Origin: JALYNX01 sp040902845
GTDB lineage: Bacteria; Actinomycetota; Acidimicrobiia; Spongiisociales; ZC4RG35
Assembly: GCA_040902845.1 (NCBI GenBank)
Contig: JBBDWM010000025.1
Span: forward strand, 1 to 21,615
Length of the DNA: 21,615 nt
Direction: 5' to 3'
The number at the start of each line of letters is the position of its first letter. Within the stretch, counting starts at the first letter, position 1. The translations under genes and the position numbers were made by a program. The notes beneath the pieces were generated by a model, which ran no database searches, was not told the origin of the DNA, and was given only the letters and a program-made list of their open reading frames with translations. Below are positions 1-7,722 of this stretch, piece after piece.

Positions 1-45
1 ACTCCAGCAGAACGATTCGACCAACTTGTCGCGGCCAACACTTGA
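1..45 (+). CDS. Possible 3' end of an upstream gene (partial)
   Basis: Frame 1 is open from the window edge and reads TPAERFDQLVAANT before a TGA at 43-45. The composition looks like an ordinary protein C-terminus, and the codons end in G or C in most positions, as in neighbouring genes. If real, this gene converges on the ABC permease gene that ends at 79, leaving 33 nt holding a half copy of a repeat. Fourteen residues are too few to name a family and could be chance, so this is only a candidate. Confidence 0.3.
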   Translation, partial: TPAERFDQLVAANT

Positions 46-52
46 AACCGCC

Positions 53-78
53 GACCCTGTGGGCCCCAATTACGGGGG
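53..78 (-). repeat. Family 1 3'-end repeat, copy A (half copy)
   Basis: Read on the minus strand, the sequence directly behind the TGA of the ABC permease is CCCCCGTAATTGGGG followed by CCCACAGGGTC. It matches the first half of copy B (2192-2254, read on the same strand) with about three differences. The second half of the element is not recognisable further left. It is the same orientation relative to the upstream gene as copies B and C. Confidence 0.75.
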
Positions 79-1290
79 TCACTCAGCCGCGGAACGCCAC
101 GCTTCACGAACCTTGATCCGACCCCCGTAGCGGAGCAGCCCACCGGCATAGATCCGACCGGCGATTAGGACGAGGCCGATGATGGCGCCGACCGTGAGGA
201 TCAGGCTGGCCCCGTACTGCCACCAAGGGATGGAGTCGAGGGCGGCTCGGACTGGCACCACGAAGGGAGCGGTCAAAGGGATGAAGGTGCCAACGACAGC
301 CGCTACGCCGTCAGGATCAGAGAGTGTCGCGATCGCGACGAAGAACCCGACCACGGCGGTCAACGACATCGGGAACGCCACGTTCTGGGCGTCCTCCATC
401 CGGCTCGCCAGGGAGCCGGCAGCGGCGAAAAGGACTGCAAACAGCAGGAACCCGACGACGAACCACACGATTAGGTTCAAAACAGTCGCCGCATTGAGGC
501 TCGGCAACTCGAACGTGCCCGTCACCTGGAGGGCGATGACGGCAACGGCGATGGTGCCGGCGAACTGGCCCAGACCGAGGAGCCCGATCCCGACGATCTT
601 CCCGCTCAGGAGCTGCCATGGCTTGACGCTGGACAGCAGCACCTCGACGACCCGGTTCGTCTTCTCTTCGGTGACCCCGGTCAGGATCCAGTTCCCATAG
701 AGCAGGACCGCCATGTAGAGCAGGAGCAGGCCGGCATAGGCGACGGCGCCCCTTGACTCGTCTCCGGCCTCTTGCCCGGAGAGCGTGGTGGTCTCAAGGG
801 GGTCCGACGTCATCACTTCTATCACGTCTGCAGCGGCATCACCCGACTCGGAGACGATCGCCTCCAGCTCCACCGAGGCCGCCCCCCGCTGGAGGAGGCT
901 GAGGATGGCCGACTCCCCGAACCCGCCGACACTCTCGACCACCACCTCCTGGCCGTCGATGAGGACGGCATCGATGGCACCCTCTTCGAGAATGGCTTCC
1001 GCCTCGGCACGCTCGGAGTAACCCTCGATCTGGATCGAGACCGAGGGCTCAGCGTCCGGTTCGTCGTTCGCATTACCCAACTGTTCGGCCGCCTCCACGA
1101 TTCGCTCGTTGCCTTCCCCGATGCTCCCCACGGTGTACTCGGCGGTATCCCCACCGAGCAGCCCCGGCAACACAATCAAGGCCACCACGATCAGCAGCGT
1201 GATGAGAGTTGTCAGCAGATAGGCTTTCGACCTTCCCCTCGCTGTGAGCTCGCGACGCGCGATCTGCCAGACGATCCCGAGGTCGCTCAT
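79..1290 (-). CDS. ABC-2 type exporter permease (NatB-like)
   Basis: A 403-residue membrane subunit of an ABC exporter. One hydrophobic helix lies at about residues 24-46. It is followed by a roughly 135-residue acidic, presumably extracytoplasmic domain (about 47-183). Five or six helices follow from residue 184 to 388. The helix 1 / large outside domain / C-terminal helix bundle plan is that of the NatB/ABC-2 family (established family feature). The segment TGVTEEKTNRVVEVLLSS at about 205-222 is the typical cytoplasmic motif of these permeases. The ATG overlaps the TGA of the upstream ATPase gene by 4 nt, so the pair is translationally coupled and forms one transporter. The substrate cannot be told from sequence; sodium or drug export are only family precedents. 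Confidence 0.9.
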   Translation of the reverse strand: MSDLGIVWQIARRELTARGRSKAYLLTTLITLLIVVALIVLPGLLGGDTAEYTVGSIGEGNERIVEAAEQLGNANDEPDAEPSVSIQIEGYSERAEAEAILEEGAIDAVLIDGQEVVVESVGGFGESAILSLLQRGAASVELEAIVSESGDAAADVIEVMTSDPLETTTLSGQEAGDESRGAVAYAGLLLLYMAVLLYGNWILTGVTEEKTNRVVEVLLSSVKPWQLLSGKIVGIGLLGLGQFAGTIAVAVIALQVTGTFELPSLNAATVLNLIVWFVVGFLLFAVLFAAAGSLASRMEDAQNVAFPMSLTAVVGFFVAIATLSDPDGVAAVVGTFIPLTAPFVVPVRAALDSIPWWQYGASLILTVGAIIGLVLIAGRIYAGGLLRYGGRIKVREAWRSAAE

Positions 1291-2174
1291 CTCACCGCCT
1301 CCCGGAACAGGTCCGACAATGACGGTGTGGTGTAACTGAAATGGCGGAGATGGCCGACGTCCTGGGCTCTCACCAGAAGGCCACGCACGTCTGTGCCGGC
1401 TTCGATGATCAGGTGATGGCGGGCACCGTCGGTGTCGATGTTTCGAATCCCGCTCAGAGACTCGAAGAGTGCGGATGCATCCCCGTCGACCTCGAGCTCC
1501 AGATGTCGGATCGGGGCGGCATCCTTGAGGTCGCGCACCATTCCCTCGACCACGATGACACCCTTGTTGATGATGGCGACCTCTTCACACAGATCTTCGA
1601 CCAAATCGAGTTGGTGCGAGGAGAAGACCACGGCTTTCCCGGACGCCGCCTGCTCACGCAGGATGTCCGACATCGTCTCCGAGGCGATCGGGTCCAGCCC
1701 GCTGAAGGGCTCGTCGAGGACGAGCAACTCCGGGTCGTAGATCAGGGCTGCCGCCAGCTGCACCCGCTGCTGGTTGCCGTGAGAAAGGGCTTCGAGCCGA
1801 TCGGTGCCTCGATCACCAAGCCCGAACCGCTCCAGCCAATGATCGGCCGCAGCGCCGGCGTCGTGGGCTGTCATTCCGTGCAATCGGCCGAGGTAAGCCA
1901 ACTGGTCGTGGTTCTTCATCTTCGGGTAGAGGCCCCGCTGCTCCGGCATGTAGCCAAAGCTCCTCCGTTGCTCCAGCCCGATCGGTTGACCATCCCAGGT
2001 CACCTCCCCGGAGTCCGGCCGCATCAGGCCGAAGATCGAGCGCATGGCGGTGGTCTTGCCCGCCCCGTTGGGACCGAGGAACCCGAGTATCGCTCCTCGG
2101 GCAACCGCGAAGGTGCATCCGTCGAGGGCGACGACGTCACCGAATGTCTTGTGCATGTCCTGGATCGAGAGCAC
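1287..2174 (-). CDS. ABC transporter ATP-binding protein (NatA-like)
   Basis: A 295-residue nucleotide-binding subunit. Visible motifs are Walker A GPNGAGKTT (34-42), signature LSHGNQQ (130-136, the LSxGNQQ variant common in NatA-type ATPases), Walker B LLVLDEP (150-156) and the switch histidine in SSHQ (187). The C-terminal 80 residues form the extra domain usual in this family. The start is a GTG with no Shine-Dalgarno; a possible -10 hexamer TAACCT lies 9 nt upstream. An internal ATG at residue 7 is possible but would cut the first strand. It lies upstream of and overlaps the permease gene by 4 nt, so it should power that permease. Confidence 0.93.
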   Translation of the reverse strand: MLSIQDMHKTFGDVVALDGCTFAVARGAILGFLGPNGAGKTTAMRSIFGLMRPDSGEVTWDGQPIGLEQRRSFGYMPEQRGLYPKMKNHDQLAYLGRLHGMTAHDAGAAADHWLERFGLGDRGTDRLEALSHGNQQRVQLAAALIYDPELLVLDEPFSGLDPIASETMSDILREQAASGKAVVFSSHQLDLVEDLCEEVAIINKGVIVVEGMVRDLKDAAPIRHLELEVDGDASALFESLSGIRNIDTDGARHHLIIEAGTDVRGLLVRAQDVGHLRHFSYTTPSLSDLFREAVR

Positions 2175-2183
2175 GGGGCTAGA

Positions 2184-2189
2184 AGGTTA
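2184..2189 (-). promoter_or_regulatory. Possible -10 hexamer of the NatA/NatB-like operon
   Basis: On the minus strand TAACCT fits the actinobacterial TANNNT -10 pattern and ends 9 nt before the GTG start. This would give an mRNA with almost no leader. No -35 element is evident. It sits directly beside repeat copy B. Confidence 0.4.
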
Positions 2190-2191
2190 GG

Positions 2192-2254
2192 CCCCCTCGT
2201 AATTGGGACCGACAGGGGTCATATACGGCCCTGTGGGTCCCAATTACGGAGGGG
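2192..2254 (-). repeat. Family 1 3'-end repeat, copy B (full, strong hairpin)
   Basis: A 63-nt near-perfect inverted repeat. Bases 2198-2210 (CGTAATTGGGACC) pair with 2236-2248 without a mismatch. The stem continues inward with six more pairs after one mismatch and outward with a G-T pair and four C-G pairs after one mismatch. The loop is about 11 nt (2218-2228, GTCATATACGG). It begins 12 nt after the TGA of the dGTPase gene and ends before the -10 of the ABC operon. There is no T tract after the stem on either strand. Copies A and C share the sequence, which marks it as a dispersed element, not a unique hairpin. Confidence 0.85.
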
Positions 2255-2266
2255 ATTACTCCCCGA

Positions 2267-3268
2267 TCAATCGAGCAACGTTGGGCGGAACAGCCGATCG
2301 TGAGTGTGGAGGGCGAACCTGTCGGTCATCCCCGCGACGTAATCGATCGCCCGATGCAGGGCATCGGCCGTAGGGGTGGTGAACGAGTCGGGCACCTCCT
2401 CGGGGTGATTGGAGAAATGCACGACGAGGTCCTCGATGACGCTGATCGCCTTCTGCTTCTGACCCTCCGATTCGGGTCTCAGGTAGACCCGCTCGAACAT
2501 GAAGTCCCGAAGCTCGTCCATGACGCCGAGAAGATGAGGATCCATCGCAACCTCTCCGGCGGCGTAACTCGCCTCGATCACCGACGTGACCATCGCGTCG
2601 ATCCATTCTCGGGAGGTGGCCCCCAGACTGACCAGGGCCGACGTTGGGATCTCGTGATACTCGAGGATCCCCGCGCGAAGGGCGTCTGCAACATCATGAG
2701 TGAGGTAGGCGATTCGATCGGCGTAACGGCAGAGCCATCCTTCCGGCGTCCCGGGGGGAGGATCCACCTTCCATGAGTGGGCCCTTACCCCGTCGAGGAC
2801 CTCATAGGTGAGGTTCTGTGGCTCGAGTAGGGAGAGGGTGCGCACGCCGTGTTGTGAATGGAGCCATCCCCCTTCCAGGAATGGGGCCAGTGCCTCCTCG
2901 CCGATATGACCGAACGGGGAGTGCCCGACGTCATGCGCCAGGCATATCGCCTCGGTCAGATCTTCGTTGAGTCCCAATGCTCGTGCCATGGCACGACCCA
3001 CCTGGTTGACCTGGATGGTGTGGGTCATCCGGGTCACGAAATGGTCGCCGTCAGGGTTGAGAAACACTTGGGTCTTGTGCTTGAGCCGGCGGAAGGCCTT
3101 GGTGTGAATGACGCGGTCGCGATCCCGCTCGAACGCGGTTCGGAACTCGTCGTCCTCTTCGGGCTCGGTGCGCCCCCTCGACTCCGAGGATTTGGTGGCA
3201 TCGGATGCCAACAACTCCTGCTCGAGTCGTTCGCGTTCGATGCGGGTCCGTCTCAACAGTCCGCTCAT
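2267..3268 (-). CDS. dgt: dGTPase-like HD-domain triphosphohydrolase
   Basis: A 333-residue HD-superfamily protein of the deoxyguanosinetriphosphate triphosphohydrolase-like family, which hydrolyses dNTPs to deoxynucleoside plus tripolyphosphate in the cytosol. Metal-binding positions are visible: H83 in TRMTHT, H112-D113 in AHDVGHSPFGH and D184 in RYADRIAYLTHD. The RRLKHKTQVF segment at 60-69 is a family hallmark. Length is typical for the short bacterial type. The ATG start lacks a Shine-Dalgarno; TAGCCT lies 9 nt upstream. It is 52 nt downstream of the second ABC permease on the same strand. In many actinobacteria dgt precedes dnaG; here an ABC operon follows instead. The exact nucleotide preference is not predictable. 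Confidence 0.9.
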   Translation of the reverse strand: MSGLLRRTRIERERLEQELLASDATKSSESRGRTEPEEDDEFRTAFERDRDRVIHTKAFRRLKHKTQVFLNPDGDHFVTRMTHTIQVNQVGRAMARALGLNEDLTEAICLAHDVGHSPFGHIGEEALAPFLEGGWLHSQHGVRTLSLLEPQNLTYEVLDGVRAHSWKVDPPPGTPEGWLCRYADRIAYLTHDVADALRAGILEYHEIPTSALVSLGATSREWIDAMVTSVIEASYAAGEVAMDPHLLGVMDELRDFMFERVYLRPESEGQKQKAISVIEDLVVHFSNHPEEVPDSFTTPTADALHRAIDYVAGMTDRFALHTHDRLFRPTLLD

Positions 3269-3277
3269 CAGAGAGTC

Positions 3278-3283
3278 AGGCTA
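3278..3283 (-). promoter_or_regulatory. Possible -10 hexamer of the dGTPase gene
   Basis: TAGCCT on the minus strand fits TANNNT and ends 9 nt before the ATG. The 52-nt gap to the preceding permease gene leaves room for its own promoter. No convincing -35 is present. Confidence 0.4.
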
Positions 3284-3320
3284 GGAGGGGTGGCGATTTG
3301 ACAGCTATCGGGCTATCCGA

Positions 3321-4925
3321 TCACGTCACCTGGACCCAGGCCAGGACCTCGGGCATCCTTCGCCTGAGCAACCGCCCGGCGAGAAGAAGGGAGAGCAGGT
3401 AGATGGTCAGGCCCCATACCACTCCCAGGAGGGCGGTGAGCCAGGGGTTGATCACCTGATCGAATTCAACCGTGAGGACGGTGACCGATGCCGGGGGGAT
3501 CAGAAGGAGACCGATCGCAAAGAACGACAGGGTTTGGCTGACGATGGCGAGGCACCCCTGTTCGGTTGACTGGGCGAAGACATCAGTCCCTTCCCGAGGG
3601 AGCCGAAGCGGGGCGAGGACGGAGACCAGATTGCCCACCGCCAACTGGCAGCCGACTGCCGCCACCGTCAGTGGGACAGAGAGCCATACCCATCGCCAAT
3701 GACCGGAGAACAGGGCGAGCCCGATGGTCAGCAGCGTGGTCTCTACCGCGAGTGCGGTTGCCACGGCAAGGTTTTTTCCAAGCAGCAACTGTCGAGGCTT
3801 GGTGGGAAGAACGAACAGATAGCTGGCCGCGTTGCGTTCCCATCCGAAGAGGTTGAGTGCTATGGGGAGCCCCACGAACAGGACCAGGATCGGGGCCACC
3901 AGCGGCGCCCACTCTCTTTCCCGAAAATCGAAGAAACCGGTTGCGTTCATGACCACCCCGCCGATGGCGAGCCCGACGAAGATCACCGTTCCGGTCCAGA
4001 CCAACCGCTGACGCGGGTCCCGGATGTAGAAGCGGAACTCCTTTCGAGCGAGGGTGGGCACCACCCCCCAGGGTCCGTACGCCATCCCGCTGCGCCGGGC
4101 CCGCGCAGCAGGCTTGTTCCGCTGTTCTGGGGTGGTCAGCAGCCATCCGAGGAGTCGCTTCCAAGCCGCGGTCAGGGTGAGCAGTCCCAGGACCGCTGCG
4201 GTGAGTGAGACCAACGCCGAGATCGGCTCGCCGTCCGCCGCCTGGATGATGGCTTGCTGTGCCGCCACCGGGGGAACCAGCAAAGACCAGTCCATGATCG
4301 GATAGCTGGTGGCGGCCGAGGCTACGCCGTCAGTTGTGACCATCTGGTTCACGGAGCGGTACAAGAGGAAGGATCCGCCGGCGATTCCGAGAACCAGGAA
4401 GGTGGCTATGTCACGGCCCCTCCGGGTGCGCAGGATTGCGGAGATGGCGGCGGAGAACAGCTGGCTGCCCACGGCGAGGAGGCCGAAGAAGACCAACGAC
4501 GCAGGCAGGACCATCCACCACCCGGCGGCGAGGATCATGGTGTTGGATCCGATCAAGAGGAGTGGGATCACCGTCGAGGGTGCGATGAAGCTCGCCGCCA
4601 CCAACCCGCTGACCATCTGGTTGGGTGTCAGCGGGAGCAGGGCAAGCTGCTGGGGATCCAGGTTCTCGTCGAGGGGGAAGATGACCACGGGCAGTGCCAC
4701 CCAAGTGAGAAAGGTGAACAATGCGACCCACCCCAAGTAGTTGGCCAGGGCCTCGGGGCTCTGACTCTGGAGGGCGCGGGCCGTTTCCAGGTGGGCTTCA
4801 GCCAGCCACACCCCGAGCCAGGTGAGGAGCACCAGCGCGATCGGGAGCCCGAACCTGCGCTGGACGTCGCCCCGGACACCGTTCCAGGTGAGCCGGGCCT
4901 TGAGTCCGGCTAACCGGCGTACCAC
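3321..4925 (-). CDS. ABC-2 type exporter permease, large form
   Basis: A 534-residue polytopic membrane protein with roughly twelve hydrophobic segments arranged in two clusters (about 25-260 and 305-525). A short basic cytoplasmic loop rich in Arg separates them near residues 264-300. That loop ends in TLARKEFRFYIRDPRQRLVW, which resembles the coupling region of ABC-2 exporters that precedes a second membrane bundle. The start is a GTG that lies inside the end of the upstream ATPase gene (16-nt overlap), so the two are coupled. There is no Shine-Dalgarno upstream. It is larger than the usual 250-400-residue ABC-2 permease and could act as a single fused subunit; substrate unknown. Confidence 0.85.
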   Translation of the reverse strand: MVRRLAGLKARLTWNGVRGDVQRRFGLPIALVLLTWLGVWLAEAHLETARALQSQSPEALANYLGWVALFTFLTWVALPVVIFPLDENLDPQQLALLPLTPNQMVSGLVAASFIAPSTVIPLLLIGSNTMILAAGWWMVLPASLVFFGLLAVGSQLFSAAISAILRTRRGRDIATFLVLGIAGGSFLLYRSVNQMVTTDGVASAATSYPIMDWSLLVPPVAAQQAIIQAADGEPISALVSLTAAVLGLLTLTAAWKRLLGWLLTTPEQRNKPAARARRSGMAYGPWGVVPTLARKEFRFYIRDPRQRLVWTGTVIFVGLAIGGVVMNATGFFDFREREWAPLVAPILVLFVGLPIALNLFGWERNAASYLFVLPTKPRQLLLGKNLAVATALAVETTLLTIGLALFSGHWRWVWLSVPLTVAAVGCQLAVGNLVSVLAPLRLPREGTDVFAQSTEQGCLAIVSQTLSFFAIGLLLIPPASVTVLTVEFDQVINPWLTALLGVVWGLTIYLLSLLLAGRLLRRRMPEVLAWVQVT

Positions 4926-5713
4926 GACGAGTCGCCCGGTGTCTTTCCTCCTACTGCGGCGATGAAGGCATCCTCGACGTTGTCGACACCCATCAACCGA
5001 CAGAGGCCTTCGGGTGTCTCCTCAATCGTCAGTCGCCCCTGGACCATGATCCCGATCCGGGTGCAGAGCTTCTCGACGAGGTGCATCTCGTGTGAAGAGA
5101 AGATGATGGTGGTGCCGCCCTGAGCCGCCCTCTGCAACAGGCTTCTGATGAGACGCGCCGAAACCGCATCGACCCCTTCAAAGGGCTCGTCGAGGAAGAG
5201 CACCGGTGGTCGATGGATGATCGCTGCCCCCAGCGCAATTTTCTTTCGCATACCGCGCGAATAGTCACCGATGAGCTTGGAACCTTCGTCGAACAGGTCG
5301 AGCAGCTCGAGAAGCTCATTACGTCTTCGAGTCGCCTCATCCCGACTCAGACCGTGCATTGCTCCGGTGAAATCTAGGAGCTCCGCCCCGGTCAGCCGCT
5401 CATACAGGTTGAACTCTTCGGGGAGGACGCCGATCCGGGCCTTGACCTCGGTCGGTGATTGCCAGGTGTCGAACTCGCCGACCCCCACCGAACCCTCGTT
5501 GGGTCGGAGCAGGCCGACGATGGTCTTGATTGTGGTCGTCTTGCCGGCACCGTTCTGTCCGAGCAAGCCGTAGAACTCACCCGGCCTGATCGCGAGATCC
5601 ACGTGATCGACGGCCACCGTTTTGCCGAACCTGCGCACCAGGCCCTTGGCCCATACCGCAGAAGGAGCCGCGACCGAATCGGTCGTTGTCGTTTCAACGA
5701 GTGGTTGGGTCAC
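4910..5713 (-). CDS. ABC transporter ATP-binding protein
   Basis: A 267-residue nucleotide-binding subunit. Motifs are Walker A GQNGAGKTTT (52-61), signature YSRGMRKK (151-158, a variant of LSGGQ found in exporter ATPases of the CcmA/NatA class), Walker B VLFLDEP (171-177) and switch histidine H208 in SSHEM. The first 20 residues are a Thr/Val-rich extension before the fold begins. The start is GTG at 5713-5711. The gene overlaps its permease by 16 nt and is divergent from dnaX across only 54 nt, where both promoters must lie; I see no clear -10 for either. Confidence 0.92.
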   Translation of the reverse strand: MTQPLVETTTTDSVAAPSAVWAKGLVRRFGKTVAVDHVDLAIRPGEFYGLLGQNGAGKTTTIKTIVGLLRPNEGSVGVGEFDTWQSPTEVKARIGVLPEEFNLYERLTGAELLDFTGAMHGLSRDEATRRRNELLELLDLFDEGSKLIGDYSRGMRKKIALGAAIIHRPPVLFLDEPFEGVDAVSARLIRSLLQRAAQGGTTIIFSSHEMHLVEKLCTRIGIMVQGRLTIEETPEGLCRLMGVDNVEDAFIAAVGGKTPGDSSWYAG

Positions 5714-5767
5714 GTGCCCAAGTATCGACGGAATGGGTCCATAACAAAAGAAGAACGCATTACCGAC

Positions 5768-7492
5768 ATGGAGAGGACGAAGGGATCACAGACCTTCGCT
5801 GCGGCCGGTACCGTGGGTTCCCAGTTGGAGTATCAGGCTCTCTATCGAAAGTACCGTCCCCAGTCGTTCGACGACGTGATCGGCCAGTCCCATATCACGA
5901 CGACCCTCGCCCGGGAGATAGCCGATGGCCGGGTGGCCCATGCCTATCTGTTCACCGGGCCCCGGGGAACCGGCAAAACCAGTACCGCGCGGATCCTGGC
6001 CAAGGCCCTCAACTGCACAAACCGTGGGCCCCATGGTGCCCCTTGTAACGAGTGCCTGAGTTGTGTCTCCATCACCGACGGCACCTCGCTCGATGTTCTG
6101 GAGTTGGACGCCGCCTCCCACAACTCGATCGACGACATACGCGACATCAGGGTGAGCGTGACCACCGTTGCCTCAACGGCGACCTCGAAACGGGTGTTCG
6201 TCCTCGACGAGGCCCACATGCTTTCCAAGGCGGCGGGGAATGCCCTGCTCAAAACACTCGAGGAGCCTCCGGAGCACGTCCACTTCGTGCTGGCTACAAC
6301 CGAGCCCTACAAACTTCTCGACACCATCCGCAGCCGCAGCCAGCGATTCGATTTTCACCCGGTTCCGGTTGAGGAATTGGCGGGCCATCTCAGTCTCATC
6401 GCCGAGCGAGAGGGTTATCAGTTCGATGCCGCCGCCCTGCTGGCGATCGCGAGACACGCTGGCGGTTCGGTGCGTGATTCGCTTTCCCTCCTCGAACAGG
6501 TTGGGGCTCTTGGGGCGGGAACCGTCGAAGTGGCCGGAGTCCGCCGGGCCCTTGGGTTGGCCGATTCCGAGGCCTTCATGCGACTCGTCGAGTCGGTCGC
6601 GGCCCAAGATGCCAAGAGTGCTCTCGAATTGGTGGCCGAGCTGTCCGCCGATGGCGTCGACCTTCGTCGGTTTGTCGGCGAGTCGGTCGCCTTCTTTCGC
6701 GGTGCCTTCCTTGCTCATTACGCCCCCAATCTTGCCGAGATCACCGACGAGCCACCTGAGGTCTACGGGGCCTGGCGCCGGGCTGCGGAGCTGGTGTCGT
6801 CGGGCGACGTGCTCCGGGCTGTCGACCTTCTCGGGGAGGCGCTGGTCAGGCTGCGGGAGGGCCGCGAGGAGCGCCTCATGACCGAGTTGGCTTTGATCAA
6901 GTTGACCAGGCCGGAGACTGCGAGCGACGCCGCCGCGCTCTTGACCAGGATCGAGCGTTTGGAGCGGAGTCAGGCTCGCCCTGTCACTTCCGATCTCCAG
7001 CCAACTCCGCCGGAGACTCCCACCCCGCCGCCGGTGACCAGGGATGCGGTTACCGAGCCCGCTGCGGAGAGCCCAGCATCGGCTACGCCTCCAACCACTG
7101 GCAACGGATCCGAAGTCTCATTCGAGCAACTGCAGAAGGTGTGGCCCGGGTTGTTCGGAAGTCTTCGTGATGTCCTTGGCGCCCGTCGTTGGGCTTTCTT
7201 CCGCGAAGCGGTGCCGGTGTCAGTGGAGGGCGACACCATCACCTTGGAGGTCGCCCACGATTTTCACCTTCAGTCGCTCCAGGAGGACGACGTGGTGTCA
7301 TCGATCGTCGCCACCCGTGCCAGCGACCTGCTCGGTGGCGAGGTGAAGGTTCGCTTCCGTTCTCGTCAGAGCTCACCAACCGAAACCGCCGAGATCGACA
7401 TCACCGAGCTCGAGGAGCGGCCGGAGCGGGCCACCGATCCCACGAGCCTCCTGGTCGACGAGCTGGGTGCCGAGGAAGTAGAAGAACCGTGA
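5768..7492 (+). CDS. dnaX: DNA polymerase III subunit gamma/tau
   Basis: The clamp-loader ATPase of the replisome, 574 residues from the ATG at 5768. Seen in order: the family opening YQALYRKYRPQSFDDVIGQ (22-40), Walker A GPRGTGKT (64-71), the zinc-binding cysteines C83, C93, C96 and C99, Walker B FVLDEAH (144-150), the SRSQRF box (189-194), a Pro/Thr-rich linker (about 400-449) and a C-terminal tau-like domain. The reading frame stays open 103 codons upstream, but that part is antisense to the ABC ATPase gene and is not conserved-looking. The ATG has only a weak AAGAAG upstream; GTG 5813 and TTG 5825 are alternatives that would start close to the conserved fold. It heads the classic dnaX-ybaB-recR order. 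Confidence 0.97.
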   Translation: MERTKGSQTFAAAGTVGSQLEYQALYRKYRPQSFDDVIGQSHITTTLAREIADGRVAHAYLFTGPRGTGKTSTARILAKALNCTNRGPHGAPCNECLSCVSITDGTSLDVLELDAASHNSIDDIRDIRVSVTTVASTATSKRVFVLDEAHMLSKAAGNALLKTLEEPPEHVHFVLATTEPYKLLDTIRSRSQRFDFHPVPVEELAGHLSLIAEREGYQFDAAALLAIARHAGGSVRDSLSLLEQVGALGAGTVEVAGVRRALGLADSEAFMRLVESVAAQDAKSALELVAELSADGVDLRRFVGESVAFFRGAFLAHYAPNLAEITDEPPEVYGAWRRAAELVSSGDVLRAVDLLGEALVRLREGREERLMTELALIKLTRPETASDAAALLTRIERLERSQARPVTSDLQPTPPETPTPPPVTRDAVTEPAAESPASATPPTTGNGSEVSFEQLQKVWPGLFGSLRDVLGARRWAFFREAVPVSVEGDTITLEVAHDFHLQSLQEDDVVSSIVATRASDLLGGEVKVRFRSRQSSPTETAEIDITELEERPERATDPTSLLVDELGAEEVEEP

Positions 7493-7500
7493 ACCGCATA

Positions 7501-7630
7501 TTGCCGGCCGACTTTGCCCGACGGTCTCCTCGCGATCCTTGCCTCGCGCGGCCGGGGAGCCACGTCGAGCGTATCTGGAGCCAGGTTTGCTCGCCAGACA
7601 AACAGACGCCGGTCGGCCGGAGCTGCCGCC
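7501..7630 (+). repeat. Family 2 3'-end repeat, copy 1
   Basis: It begins 8 nt behind the dnaX stop with TTGCCGGCCGACTTTGCCCG and ends near CGGAGCTGCCGCC. The same two ends, in the same order, occur behind recR (8641-8748). The outer arms CCGGCCGAC (7504-7512) and GTCGGCCGG (7612-7620) are perfectly complementary. The middle is diverged from the other copy. There is no coding sense in any frame and no T tract. Confidence 0.7.
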
Positions 7631-7672
7631 GGTTAACGGTTAACGGTTAATGGTTAATGGTTAACGGTGAAC
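7631..7672 (+). repeat. Six tandem heptamers, GGTTAAC type
   Basis: Six successive 7-mers, GGTTAAC twice, GGTTAAT twice, GGTTAAC and GGTGAAC, start directly at the end of repeat copy 1. The run then decays into GGATTGC. Two third-position-like variants (C/T at base 7) and one internal change are present. It lies about 40-80 nt upstream of the probable ybaB -10. Confidence 0.95.
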
Positions 7673-7709
7673 GGATTGCCAGTCGGTCAGCAATAAAGCA
7701 GTCGCCGTT

Positions 7710-7715
7710 TACTCT
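7710..7715 (+). promoter_or_regulatory. Probable -10 of ybaB-recR (leaderless)
   Basis: TACTCT fits TANNNT and is followed by 7 nt and then a GTG. This spacing puts the transcription start at or next to the GTG, the arrangement of leaderless actinobacterial genes. No Shine-Dalgarno precedes either candidate start. Confidence 0.55.
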
Positions 7716-7722
7716 CCCACCT

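Noticed and set aside
2192..2254. Classical intrinsic terminator
   Set aside because: The stem is strong, but no run of T follows on either strand, and the element is dispersed with a conserved loop. Termination by another route is still possible.
1341..2303. 320-codon plus-strand open frame
   Set aside because: It lies antisense to the NatA-like ATPase gene and runs through repeat copy B. No family motif is seen.
3298..3303. TTGACA as a -35 box on the plus strand
   Set aside because: No -10 lies at 16-18 nt, and no plus-strand gene begins nearby.
5459..5767. 103-codon upstream extension of dnaX
   Set aside because: It is antisense to the ABC ATPase gene and has no conserved residues; DnaX proteins begin near YQALYRKYRP.
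5768..7492. Programmed frameshift in dnaX giving a short gamma form
   Set aside because: No slippery A run followed by a stem is seen in the linker region.
7493..7722. SRP 4.5S RNA or tRNA-Ser, often near dnaX in actinobacteria
   Set aside because: No GGAA-loop helix or cloverleaf was found; the stretch is repeat, heptamers and promoter.
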